Positions 22,222 through 35,000 of a stretch of 64,000 nucleotides of DNA are shown here, piece after piece. Below the pieces are notes generated by a model that worked only from the letters and a program-made list of their open reading frames with translations, did not search any database and had not been told where the DNA came from. Within the stretch, counting starts at the first letter, position 1; each line of letters begins with the position of its first letter. Position numbers and translations under genes: made by a program. This DNA comes from Wuchereria bancrofti. Taxonomy: Eukaryota > Nematoda > Chromadorea > Rhabditida > Onchocercidae. The stretch is taken from the NCBI GenBank assembly GCA_005281725.1, contig SSBO01000009.1, positions 5,092,363 through 5,156,362 of the forward strand, given 5' to 3'.

Positions 22222-23045
22222 ACACACAGAAAATTTCAGAATATTTCACGAAATTTCTATAAATTCTTCGAGTTTATAAGACACAAATTAGAAAGTTGCC
22301 ACCATGGAAGAAAATACAAGAAGGTAAGGTACCGCTAAGGATAATTTTGAACGATCGATAACAAAGTCAAAAGGATTTAAAAAGCACTGCAAATCATCGC
22401 CAAATTAGCGTTAAAGTCGACCATGGTTGATACTATCAGCCGCTTTGGTGAGATTGATGTACAATTGAATTCGACGTATAATAGCCCATTACTAAATAAT
22501 GTCTTATTCAATGCCTTAATTACCTTAGGTATTTAATTATTACCTTAATATATACCTTAGTTATTTGAACCGTTAATCTTTGATTTAGAGAAAAATATAA
22601 TTAATAATTTGTAAAAAATATGCGAGAAACTTACAGTTAGAGCACGAGAAAAATTAATCAAAGAAAAAGTTGACAAATTTTTCAGAATAGAATGCATCGA
22701 AACAGCAAATTTTCGAAGTTCATCTTCTCTGCACAAGTAATCAAAAGCAAAGATGAAAAAAAATCTTATTATCAGATTTGCTTCATTTCTAAAAAAAAGA
22801 TTTTTGATTTTGGAAAATATATGTAATCCATTTACAGAAGCATTGCATTAACCAAACATAAAAGAATAAAAAATAGAAAAAAACAAAGGGATAAAGGAAA
22901 AATGATGTACTATGACATTTATTGTGAAAATTTTTAAATTAAGTCTCTTATTGTCTACAACCGCTAACAACTCACAGAATTGAATATTTGGAAGCCTTAT
23001 AATTTCATATCTTAAAATCAAGTCAGATATCAAACCGTTGCAAAT

Positions 23046-23097
23046 GTCAAATCATTGTCATCATTGTCAACATTGTTATCATTGTCGTCGTTGTTAT
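23046..23097 (+). repeat. Short imperfect minisatellite, (CATTGTYRT)n
   Basis: A run of ATTGTC/ATTGTT units (CATTGTCATCATTGTCAAC and onwards) in about five imperfect copies. Noncoding. Confidence 0.8.
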
Positions 23098-24019
23098 AGC
23101 TGGCATGCACGCCAACCAAACAATTTGTATTGATTTCTGCTCATAATCGTATTGCTGAAAAGTTGTATATAACTATATGATTTACCTTTGAAAATTGAAA
23201 ATATCGGCAAAAAAAACAGAAAACATCATTCCATCATTGCTTAAAATTTTGCAGGATTGAGCAAAAACTGCATCTTATTGTCTAAATCTTTTAAAAGTGC
23301 ATTAAAGTAAGACGCAGCATGATAATTTACTTTTCGAATTTCTACAGCATCAAGGAATTGCATAAACTTTCTGACAAATAAAAAATTCGAAGATTTCAAT
23401 ACTTGTTAACTAGTAAATAAAACAGTAGCAGTTTTTGTAAAAACTGGTGAGTTCAATTTTATCTTTAAATTAATCACCTATTTCTGTGAGAAAGAAATAA
23501 ACATTTTGATGTTTTTAGGAAAAAAAATTTCGATTAAGGACGTTTTCTTCAAACACTTTTAAGGAATGAACATTTATGAATGAAACAGTGTGCTTGTTCT
23601 GAATTTAACATATCTATATTCCTTATTTGATTTGATTGAGGTGTTTTTTCTAATAGACTCTTGAAATTTTCTGAAATGAACTTTATCGAAACAAAAAGGT
23701 CAACTTAATTATTAAAGTTATAATTTGAATTGTAATAAATAGAGTTGGTGACGAATACATAACATTTTATTAACTTGAAGATTCTCAAAAATGCGGTCGA
23801 AATTTATTAAAATGAAACAAGTAGAAAAAGCGTCAAATGATCTGAAATGGTGAAACGGTGAAAGGGAGATTTATTGATGAAGGCAGCATTGAGTGAATCG
23901 TCAATAGACAAAAGATTCAATTGGTTTTTTTTGGTTTAATATAATCTATCAGTGTTAGCATACGCTCGTGTCAATGTCAAAGGACTTTTCAATTAATTGG
24001 AACATATTACAAATTAAAT

Positions 24020-27000
24020 TCATAATTTATCTTCCAAATATGACATCAGCACAATAATGATCTCTTTAAATGTTGGCCTGTTTTTTTCAGGCCCAATGCA
24101 TTCCTTCATTAAATCACCAAGCACCTCAGGCATCATTTTAGGTGGTTGTAATCGATAACCTCCTATTACAACTTTATTATACACCTGAAAAAATTTTCAA
24201 CTGATTTCAAATGTCTTTTTTTTATTAAATCAATAAGAAAGAATCATTAGTGTTGGATGGAAAATAAAGGTTTTCCAAAACCAAACATTATCATGAAAAT
24301 CTTTAAGAGGACCAAATTGTTGCTGCTATAATCAATGGAAAACTTCAATTTGAATTCTTAACCTCATCCGCTTCCCACTCTCTGTATGGTATACAATATG
24401 GCACCGTAAAGCATTCGTACATCGTTACACCGTATGCATAAACATCTGTTGCCTTGTTGACAATCCCTTTGTCATATGCTTCAGGTGCTAACCAACGCAA
24501 ATTCAGCGGTTTATTAGGATCAATTTTGTAAATTTTTGTGTGCCTTGTCATGCCGAAATCAGCTACCTACAATTATTAAGAATAGATGACATATAGCTAC
24601 ATGATAGTTAAAATTTACGACATAATCAAAATTTATTTTATTTCAAAACAGATCTAGTCAGGAGTGCTTCTACCTTTCAACAATTTTCGAATTTTGTTTC
24701 AGCATAGTTATTTCAGTATTTTCTAAATTTTGCTTGAACATTTTAGCATTGATTATTTTATGCAAATCTTTCATCAATTACAAGAGAATAAGCAACTTTT
24801 TAATATGAGATATTGTATTTTTCAAATGGAATGTTTACAGATCAAGAGAAACTGTCTTCTTACGCTTACTTTGATAGTGTCACCAATTAACAGATTCCGG
24901 CAAGCGATGTCACGGTGTAAGCATTTTTGACGATGCAAATATTCAAGGCCAATAGCTGCTTCTTGCAGGATCTTTGCTCGAGCTTTTGCTGCAATTTTTT
25001 TCCCTTTCTTGCAAAGATATTCGTCCACTGCTCCGCCGGACACAAATTCCATCACCAAATAATAAGGCTGTAAAATTGTCCCTTTTATACTGTATTTAAA
25101 TATGCAGAACAAAAATATCTGAAACTTTCTGACTAACATTTTCGTCATCTGTTTTTAGAAATTACTGAATAATGTAGTAGAAAGGTGCAAACTTATTAAA
25201 TAATATTAACCATTTTAAAAAGGTCTTTTTGTGAATCAAATAATTGTTCAAATTTGATCTTAAAAGAGTGTTCCTTATAAATATCCATTAAAATTTTCAT
25301 ATTGGCTAAGAAAGTTTGTTAATAATCAAAGTAGAAAGTTGCACTTTGCTGAATACAATACTTACAAATGAATTCACGAAATTTTCGTTCATTTTCTTAG
25401 TTTCAGATGTTGCTGCTATTTTAGTTTCACTTTATTCAACGTAAATTATCAAATCATATTCTTGCGGCAATTTTTGAGGAAGGAACGATCTTTCATCATT
25501 TCTATCAGTGAACTATATAATGAAATTTTAACATTTTCCTTCCTATATTCCGAATTTTTACCAACTAATTTTGTTTAAACTAAAGTCCAATTTAAAACTT
25601 AAAATTTCTATATAGCGAGATGAATTTGCTTAATTTCGGGTAAAGGAAAAAGGATCCTCACGGCAAGAGAAATAAAAAGCTGATAGTTTGAGGAGAATAA
25701 GAAGAGTTAATTAAACTTCTTGTCTCAGAATTTAGAGCGGAAAAAATGCTGAAAAGCCAAATACCGTATAATCATTTGCTACTCCGTAGTATTTTACCAC
25801 ATTTGGATGGTCGTACATTCGCATTACCCTTGCTTCTCGCCATAAAGCATTGCTTGCTTCAGCCGTTATTTCAGTAAGTTCTTTTATGGCTACCTGAAAA
25901 AAAAACGAGATTGACCCGTGGCCAGTCTCGTTTTTTTGCATTTTATCGAATAGTCATAATGATTTAAAAATTTCCACAATTGATATTTGCTTTCTTTATC
26001 CTAAAAGGAGGATTTAATATTTACAATTTTCAAATATAACTAACAGAACTAACTTTACCGTTATCGATTTTTTTATACCGATTATAAGAGTTCCCTTGTA
26101 AACAGTACCAAATGATCCGCTGCCAATTTTTTTACCCAGCCTTATCATTTTGTGTTGCAATTCCCAGCGTTGACGACGAATTGGTATTTCAAGTGTCACT
26201 ACAGTACCATTTACCGTCAAGGGGCGCTTTGTTACCTAAAATATTCAGCAGCTGTTAATCTGATGTACTGAATGAAATATGGTAGAGCGTCACGAAGGTA
26301 AAAAATAGATAGAAACTTGACAAAGATTCAGAATCTAAAAATGGAAATGATTTTTTACCACAAAAAAATAACCTGATATGAATCAATTAAATCTTTCGTC
26401 TGACAAAAATGTTTCCCTTGGAACTGATAACCTCCTTGTATGCCGGGAACAATTTCAGAATTGACAACCTTATTACCCCATCGAATACTCAATGTTATTT
26501 TATAGCCACGATCATGTTCCACAGCTCGCATTAAAAAATCACCACTGTTCTGCAACACATAATAAATACATTTTAGTTTCTCCTTATTAAGTTCTCTACT
26601 CATTAGTTTCATTTATCTTAAATTCATATAATCAACTCCTATTTATCCTTTTCACCCATTTGATAAGTTATTCGTTTTTCAAATTTCTATTTTAGGAACA
26701 CCGACTGGTTTTTCTGACATCTACATATCGGAAAGATGACGTAATCTACATTTCTTATTTTAAAAACGAAAAAGATACTAAAATATAGTTTCAGGAGAGA
26801 ATACACAAAGAAAGATATGTATCGCTCCTTGGTTTCTCCGTCTTGTGACAGTGGCGCTTTTGTACATAGTTTGTAGCTATTTGTTGTATTTTGCGTTGTA
26901 GATACTGTTTGAATATTATCAGATAATTGTACTTCTACCAACTGGCAGTAGCTAGCTCATGTTCAGATAACAACGATATTAATTCGAATTATTTGGTAAG

Positions 27001-27243
27001 CCTGGCAAATAGTAAAGCAACATTCTGGAAGCATGCCGCACTAAGCCAAATGCGTGTGGATTTGTTTACCCGAAGTGCGTAATTCGAATAAATCGAATTA
27101 ATTCTACTTTATACCTTTAACAACATTGCAGTATCTTCATCGGGTATCATCCCGTGCCAACAATCCATATCAGCGTGATCATAAATCCCACTCTCTTTCG
27201 ACATTCTTAAATTTTGCATCTGATTGATCCTTCTAATCGGCAT
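24020..27243 (-). CDS. SH2 domain non-receptor tyrosine kinase, FER/KIN type
   Basis: Cytoplasmic protein-tyrosine kinase. Seven exons on the minus strand: 27243-27115, 26549-26373, 26235-26059, 25893-25765, 25067-24870, 24566-24363, 24184-24020; every intron is phase 0 and the protein is 392 aa. The SH2 domain (about 30-105) opens with WHGMIPDED and has FLMR with the phosphotyrosine-binding Arg. The kinase domain (about 130-385) shows the Gly loop GSGSFG (140-145), VAIK (Lys165), HRDIACRN (255-262), DFG (273-275), an activation-loop Tyr283 and WLAPE (295-299), so it should be active. There is no F-BAR region; this short SH2-kinase layout is that of the expanded nematode group that includes sperm-activation kinases such as SPE-8. 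The subgroup cannot be fixed by eye. Confidence 0.93.
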
Positions 27244-28829
27244 ATTTCTCCTGATAATCGCGATAATGCATTGAACTCAACTTTTCGATGATTAAAAAAT
27301 TTCAGAAAGTGTTTGAATAAATATTTCAACTGCTTTTTATTGTCCGAATCTATGCAAAAATTACGGCTGTATTTTAAGTTTCGGAATTTTGTATTCCGAA
27401 TCTTTTCAAAGACTTTATGTGGCTATTCCTAGTAATAACGATGCATACTGATTAGTTCACTTTGTTGTCTCATTAATTAAAATTATAAATACAAGAGATA
27501 TCGTCTTAGATACCGTAATGAGTATTAATTAATTATCAAGTAGTGTCTCTCCAAGGGAATTTATTATCACCAATCACAATGTCTATGTGCTTTGATCTTA
27601 TTTTTTTTTAAATGATATGTTTGGAAAGTACAGAGGATATCTTGCTAGATAACCGTTTTTATTGATCTTCGGCATCATGTGAGAAAATATCTTCAAAAGA
27701 TTTTTGAACTCAGTAATCTATAGTTGCCAACAATCCATTGAAGGATGGGAGCACCTTTGTAGATTTAAACAATTCTTAATCTGCCTCATTATTATGAGAT
27801 TATTTAAGCAGTAGTTTCTTCCATCACAAAAAAAAAACAACATTAAGATCATAATATATCCAATGCCCAAATTATAATGTAAGGATTGCAGTTAATGATT
27901 TCCTTAGTCGATGCGACATGATACTCTCAACTTTATTATTCCAAACATATTATATTCCCAATGATTCATGTTTCTGAGCTGTAAGTTGTACATATAGAGA
28001 ACAGCCATTCGAGGTTAAACGAATATTTTTGTTTATGCTTCCAAGAATACATCACTCCATGTATTTTATATATAGTATTGGAAGACATCGTAATTAATCA
28101 CTATACATGAAACTAACACCTTGTCTTGGGTATAAGTTTCGGTGTAGAAAATAATTTTTGAAGTCAAATGATCCGACAAAATTCGCTTGCATGAATGTTT
28201 GACACTTTCGGCCCTATAGCAAGCACATGCACAGAAAGTTAAGGAGAAAACTGTTTCACGTCTACTTTTACATCCAAAGCTTGTAATTTGCTCTAAGGTC
28301 AAGTCCACTTTTCAAAGTTTTCAAGTTTTCATTGTGAAATAAGTGACAATATGGGATGTTTCAGGTCATGGCAAGATATCATTTATCAAATTCACGTGAC
28401 AGAACTCGACCAAAATGTGAAACCACTGATTGAGAAAATGGTATGTGTATGTGTGTGTGGGTAAGAAAGTTGCAGAAATGAATGTGTAATTGTTCAATAA
28501 ATTGTGGATTCAATTAAATCTGATCAAAGTGAAATTTGCAACTAAAATTCAGAAAATAAAACGTTGGTTTCATATTCTAAACAAGTTAGTTTTGCTAACT
28601 GCAGAAATTCAGTGTTTTAATATCTCGCCCCATTACAAGATGATCATCTCTATGGGTTGAGATGAAAAACTCGGTTGATAATGTTCTCTAATATGGCCAG
28701 CATGAGTGAAGCCTAGTTAGCACTTATACCCTATGCCTAGATGTACTTTCAGGCCACAACACAAATCTTCCGACAATTTTATAATACGGTTAGGTACAAA
28801 TGCAGCATAATTAAACTGCCCATAATCAT
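27244..28829. other. Intergenic between two minus-strand genes
   Basis: Promoter side of the kinase gene and 3' flank of the MSP-domain gene. A short GT-rich run lies near 28440-28460. No exon chain was seen. A minus frame at 28066-28308 (80 codons) has no support. Confidence 0.5.
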
Positions 28830-30375
28830 CTATTCTTCTTCGTCTTCTTCATTGTCCTCATCCTCCTTTTTTCCCTTTCCATCTTCATCTTCCGCATCTT
28901 TTTTTTCCTCTTTTTCGTCCTCTTCTTTCTCTTTTTTCGATTTTTTCTTCGGTTTCTCATCTTCCTCCTCCTTTTTCTCCTCTTCTTCCTCCTCCTCTTC
29001 CTCCTCTTCCTCCTCTTTCCCTTTAGTACCTTTCTTTTGTGCTTTCTCCTCCTCTCCCTCTTCACCTTCCTCTTCTTTCTTCTTCGGCTTCCGCTTCAAC
29101 TTTTTATCCTCGACTTCTTCTGGAAATGCTTTTACAAAAACATTAAATTTAAATGTGTGAAATGCTCTCCTGAAATTGGGAGACAATCTCACTTCCCTTC
29201 CGCGACCCCATGATAACGAAACATACACACACACAAACCGAGCTTAAGCTTACACTGTACCCACCGACTTTCTCTTCCTTTCTGTCCTCAACGTCCTCAG
29301 CTTTCAGTGCTGGCATCTTTGTCACCTCAGCTTTTGCTGGCTTCTTTTTCGCTTCTTTCACCGCAATCCCCTTGTATGTTATCTTCACTTGTCGACGACA
29401 AGCGCCAATGCTTCCCTGTAACGTGGAGTGCCAAATTGCTGTGGAACATTTGGTCCTACTTGACCTCTCTTGTCTTGTGTAAGGGTCAGATGTGATATGT
29501 CGTGCTTTACAGTTGATTGGAACCCCGACTATCCAATCCTACCATCATCTTCCGGCAGGGCAGGTGTAAGATAGAATCAAAGCTACTATGTCAATTCTTA
29601 TTATTCTGCAGTAGTTTCAACTTTTGTCAAAAAAGCTTAAAAACCTCAGATCTTTTGCTTTCTTTCCAGCTTTTCCAAGTTTTCATAGCATTGGTGCATT
29701 TGTCGGGTGCTGGTGCCATGACAATTGTAAAATGATCCGTTTTCTTTGGTTTCTTACTTGGGTCCCATTTTTTTAATGTCAAAATTACTTTTTTCTGCAA
29801 ATTTTTGTAACTCAAAATTGGTTGAGACATAACAAAGATCGTTCTTGTAAACAGTTTGAATAATTCAGGATCACCAGACATAAGATATTTAAATTTATAG
29901 AAAAAGTGACAATATTTCAGCAAAATTAATAAACCTTGTCACCAGCTTCAACAAGTCCATAAACAGGTTTCATTTTGAATGCATCCGGTTTTGTGGTTTT
30001 CATTTTAAAAATGATTGCTTTGTTCCAATCATTTTTTATATCTAAATCTACCGCTTGGCGTTCAGTTAAAGGTGCTGAAAATGTTACCTGGAAAATGCCA
30101 AGTTTAAGGAATGTAAGCTGAATATGATTGGAAAAAGGCTTTAAAAGAACAGAATTAAGGCAATTCTAAAATTTGATGAAGTTGTTTGCAAGATTTTAAC
30201 CTATTTCCAAAACTGAAACAGATTAAATTCACTCAAACAACTGAAAAACTTCTAATTAAAAGAAGCCAACTGCAGTCCCAGTTTCCATAAACCATGTTGG
30301 CTAACCAGAGTGTTAAGATCGTTAGCATTTTGAATGACGGACCGTAGCAGGTTGCACGGTAAGTTTCTTGTCCAT
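28830..30375 (-). CDS. MSP-domain protein with long Lys/Glu-rich C-terminal tail
   Basis: Five exons, minus strand: 30375-30343, 30087-29935, 29794-29645, 29415-29265, 29119-28830; 258 aa, all phases close. Residues 1 to about 140 form a major-sperm-protein (immunoglobulin-like) domain: MDKKLTVQPAT, VTFSAPLTERQAV, IIFKMKTTKPDAFKMKP, GLVEAGDK, FTIVMAPAPDKC and a final strand RRQVKITYKG. After a short Ala/Lys linker, the last 97 residues are almost all Lys, Glu and Asp with runs of up to 13 Glu. MSP-domain proteins act in sperm cytoskeleton or bind membrane and partner proteins; the tail suggests a charged, disordered spacer. No signal peptide or membrane anchor. The 3' boundary of exon 3 and the 5' of exon 4 are the least certain. 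Exon 5's antisense strand shows a meaningless Ser/Phe frame. Confidence 0.88.
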
Positions 30376-30968
30376 TCCGCAAATCGAGGAAGTGATTCCG
30401 GAGCAACCTAACACACAGGAGACAAATTGTAAAATGTTTATTCTTTTTTGTAAATATTATTGTTATATAATCGAACCGAAATTTCCATTTTCAAATGATT
30501 CCCGAAGAATACAGCGATAGCTCTGTTTATGACAAATGAAATATTTCGAAATTTCCATTGCCAATTGATAAATGATCGAGACAAATTGAAAAAATGGAAT
30601 TGGTAATTCAACATCAATCTCTATAACTGCACACTTAATGATAGGAACATGATGACTTCGAATATTTTGCATTCGGCAAAACTTACCAAAATCAGCCAAT
30701 ATCATCACCAATCCTATGTTTTTCGTTAGATCTAAATAATTCATGGAATATTTCGAAATTTCCAAAATGTACTAGCTTCCTAAACTGCAAAAGTAAAGTG
30801 CAAATTTCAATATAAATAATTATCAAGTAAAATGTTACATTCATATTTTACAGATAAGGGAAACTTTACAAGGAGAATGAGATATAACTGTGGAGTCGTC
30901 TTGGATGTTTCCTTTTCATCTCATAGTTGCACCAATTTCCATCTTTTTTCGTTCAGTAGGAGGATTTT

Positions 30969-31005
<37 letters not shown>

Positions 31006-32058
31006 GGAGAGAGAGGGAGAGAGAGAGGGAGAGAGAGAAAAAAAAATCTGATAAATTTGACAAAAAATGATTTTTCAGCTTTATTGTTAGTAAAGTGTTA
31101 TAAAAAGGCAAGTCTGAATTCCTTTCTGTTTCCACTTTGTTCAGAGTCTTCGGAGTTTTTTTCCATAACTACGTGAAACTATTGGCGTAAGTTCATCAAT
31201 AAAGGATATCCAGTCAGTACAACCGTGAGTTTTTTGAACCAAAAAAATATTCCTGATGCTCTTAGTGAAGAAGATATTTTTGATACATCATAAGTTAGCG
31301 AAACTCCAGAATTAGATCGCTTAAACCTGAATATTTTCTACAACTCGAAGGGAAGCGTTCATATCATCAAGAAACAGCGTATATAGTAATACCTAAGAAA
31401 TACTTAGAATCAATATGAAATTGCTCACAAAAAAACATAAATTGTTAACCTGCCGCATACATTTAATGTTGAGATGTTGTGACTGCCAAGAAGGAATTGC
31501 CAAGTCAAATTTATAGACATTTAAATATGCTTTCTCAAAAGTCGTTATCAGATTATATTCATAGAAATGCTTGTTTCATAATCTGTGGCATGCTACAGTT
31601 CAGCTATTAGTTTGAATGTTAGTGACTGGTGATTTTATAAGTGTTTGGGTTCAAAGGTTGAATTTTGATATTTGTAGTTACGCGTATCTTTGTTCAGGCT
31701 GGCTTGTCACACAATTGCACACACACTATGGCATCATCGGAGGGAGTCTTCCCAGCGAACGATGTTAGTTTTACTTATAGCTTTCTTTAACTTTGTAGAA
31801 GAATCGCTGTTGTTTCGTTATTATTTCAGTTTTGAGTCCAATTTTACAACGAAAATTTATACGCAGCATTGAAGTAAAGTTTGAGAATGTTTAATTATGA
31901 TCATAACAACAATTTAATGAATTAAATTATCAGGATTGACATTATTTGTCGTATGTTACTGAATACCGAAAAAAGTTTACTATACTAGGAGATTTTTCAA
32001 TTCTTCCAGCAGTCAAAAATCATTGCCTCTGTGTTTTTTTTTTTTTTTTTTGTTATAG
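30376..32058. other. Divergent intergenic region (MSP gene - / helicase gene +)
   Basis: The 5' ends of two oppositely oriented genes face each other across about 1.7 kb, so both promoters must lie here. The striking feature is a TA/GA microsatellite at 30971-31040. A T run at 32034-32051 precedes the helicase first-exon acceptor. No further exon seen. Confidence 0.6.
30971..31040 (+). repeat. Compound microsatellite (TA)n(GA)n
   Basis: About 9 TA units pass directly into about 25 GA units, broken by a few GGGA interruptions. It lies between divergent promoters. GA-rich tracts can act as promoter elements; here that is inference. Confidence 0.95.
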
Positions 32059-32088
32059 TGGAACAATTTCAATGAGAGTTCTATCGCA

Positions 32089-35000
32089 ATGAATAGGTAT
32101 GACAGTAAGTGTGGACGCCATAAGAACGAAATTACTGGCCGTTTCGTTAGAAATAATTCTGAAGCTTCAAGCAATGCACAAAAATTCGGTAACTTTTATT
32201 AAGACCGTGTATTACTGGTAATTTTGATAAATTTTCAATTTATCGATAGAGATGTAACAGTTTATTAGAGGTTTCATGGCTCCATCCTCCTGGAAGAAAT
32301 GAAAATATACATGGGAATGTATGACGACCATAGTTATATGGAAAAGCAACCAAGCTTAGTTGCATAATATGTGTTTCATTTACAGTAATTTAAGCCAAAA
32401 CTATAATACTTATTTATTTGAAGTGAGAACAAGTAATTAGCTTTAGTCTTAAAATGCTATATTATTTTGAGAACAAAACTTGTATGTCTCGTTCTTCTTA
32501 ATTAAAGTTCTTTTAAAGGCGAAGACAGAGGTCCTTACATAGTTGAAAAAAAGGAAAACCTGAACAAAAATAGACGTCCAGAAGCTGGTTACTATTTGAA
32601 TTATTTGCTCAAAGAGAATTTCGTAATGAATGGACCCGGAGAAAACATTAGTGTGGTGAAGTCTGTTTGTTACTATTTTAAAAAATTTCTTTATCATCGC
32701 GCGTATTTTGTTTGTCTTCGATTTTATCCAGTAATTTTTCCTTTTGTCCATTCATTTGGAGTTTATTATCGATTTCTGTGGTCTTCACTTCTTAACAAGG
32801 AATTCTGAATTTTGAGCAGTGGTAATATGCGTAGTATGTGTAAAGCATGTATGTAGAGCATAATATGTTCTGATAGTTTATGGTTACTAAAGAGAACTTA
32901 ATACACGCCATTCATTATGTATTGAGATCTAAAAGAGGACCTAACAACTTAATTTAATTTATTTCTTATCAAGCTATTATTGACCTTGCAAATAATCAGT
33001 GTATGATAAAGTAGCATTCGATTTTAATTTAATGATTGTACATATTTATTTTGTATAACTTCAGAATAGATGTGAAATGTTTTTACTACCCGTCTAAGAA
33101 ATGTTCTTACTGTCGGTCTTGTTTAGATCGTTTGAAGAAATGAACTTAAATTCAAGACTCATGCAAAACATTCAGCAGAGGAATTACTACGAACCATTAC
33201 CGATACAGAGAGCAACATTTTCTTTAATTCAAGCCGGCAAGTAGTTTAATTTTAAATGATTCATACTTTTTTTTCCAAATTCGACTGTTCTAAACATATC
33301 ACTTTATCCTGCTACAAAACCGAATACTCTACGCGAAACGGCTGTAACTATATCGTTTCCAATTAAGAGTAGATTTGCTAACAGTAGAAGTCCAGTGATA
33401 TGCTTTCAGTGTCATAAAAAGTACTTCTATAATGTTTCTCATGGTTGAAATTTAGGCTTCGACGTAATTGGACATGCAATAACAGGGAGTGGGAAAACGG
33501 CTGCATTTTTAATACCAGTAATAAATTATATTTCAACTCAAAAAAATAGAAGTTAGTTTTTTATTTAGCTAAAATTTTTTAGATGACACTCATGCTAATG
33601 ATTATCCTTATTATGCATATTTTTATCTGCAGTGAATAACATTTTTTCTGTTTCGAGTACTGACTTTTATTCATGATCTTTATTGAGTTTATTTGTGTTT
33701 TGCTCTAATATTTGTAACTCATTAAAAATAGAGAAATAATATTTTTCTTTTGAAGCTGAGTATGGATGGAATGCGTATCCTTATTGCATCGTCGTTTCAC
33801 CAACTAAAGAGCTTGCTGAACAGTTGTATGAAGACACGCTAGCATTTTCTGCTGGTATGTTCCAGTTCAATTCATGATCTAAAATTAAGGTTTTTAAACT
33901 GCCAGTTCCTAAAGAATGTTGCATGAGTATCATTTCGCATTCAAACGGATTGTTGAAACTGAAATTAATGCCTACAATTTTTAGAATTCCTTATTTCAGC
34001 ATATGAGTTGGTTTTACTATGTATTTCAGTGTTTCTTAAACATTTTTATTCTCTCCAGGAGAAAAATAAAAAGAATAAAAATTATGGTCAGTCAGGTCTG
34101 ACTGACCATAACTTTTAATTCAAGAACTTTGATGATGTCTGTTGTTTGCTCTGAAACTGGAGAGAATGTATGAATTAGTGAGCTTAATAAGCTTGAAAAC
34201 TTATTGAGTAGTCGATCACCGAGAGTAATTGTAACAGTGTTTTTTTCAGGTTTGAATTGCGTCACTGTAGTGAGCTTTGGTGAGATACCTCGTAAAAACA
34301 GCATTGCGCGTATCAAAGAAGGGTGTGATATATTCATTTGTACTGTTGGACGACTCTGTGATTATCTTCAGAACAAAATTGTAAGTCGAACCAGTTGTAG
34401 GTTTCCACAATTTTATGGAGAGTTTATGTTCAGATTGCACTGCATAAGCAATTATGTTGCATGAAAATATGTGTTGAAAAGCGCAACCCTCTGTAAATTT
34501 ATATTCTCCCACTTCTGTTTTGTCAGAAAATTTTCAAAGATTATTGTTCTTCTTACAGTTGCAAGCAATCTTCTACTGGAATCATATTATAGCTTAAATT
34601 CAATATTTCTTTAATAAAAGGTATTACAGTTAGAATTGCGCTGTTTGCATTTTTTGGTCTTTGATGAAGCAGACAGGCTGTTACAAATGGAGGGGTTTTA
34701 TCATGATCTGGTTGAAAATCTTTTACCAAAGTGTCGTGAGGTAGATCATTTCAGCACTTCTCTCTTAGTTTTTAACATTTTTTTTCCAAATTTGGAGAAC
34801 GGTCCTCACATCTGTCACTGCTAAATAAAAATAAAGAGGAAGAATGAAAGAAATTTTACTAGTTAATATTGTCGATGTAATAGTGAATTTAACGTATTCG
34901 TATATTATAGCTTATTTATAAGCTCCTTAGATTTACTATCTCTTCTCTGACATCATTTACGACAAAGGAAATGATTAAAATGTCACCCTCAACGATATGT

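Larger units (their letters stand above)
20296..24019. other. Gene-poor AT-rich region with local repeats
   Basis: No exon chain was found. It holds A/T-rich runs (20868-20910), a diverged direct repeat (21.56 and 22.08 kb) and an ATTGTC-type minisatellite (23.05 kb), each listed separately. It borders the 3' end of the minus-strand kinase gene. Confidence 0.6.

Noticed and set aside
26687..26941. 84-codon minus frame inside the first kinase intron
   Set aside because: SH2 sequence runs directly from exon 1 to the exon at 26549, so an exon here would break the domain.
28826..29065. 79-codon Arg/Lys-rich minus frame
   Set aside because: Same strand as the MSP-domain tail but out of frame; a purine-repeat by-product.
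28741..29160. 139-codon + frame, rich in Ser and Phe
   Set aside because: It is the antisense shadow of the Lys/Glu tail of the MSP-domain gene (GAA/GAG read backwards gives TTC/CTC).
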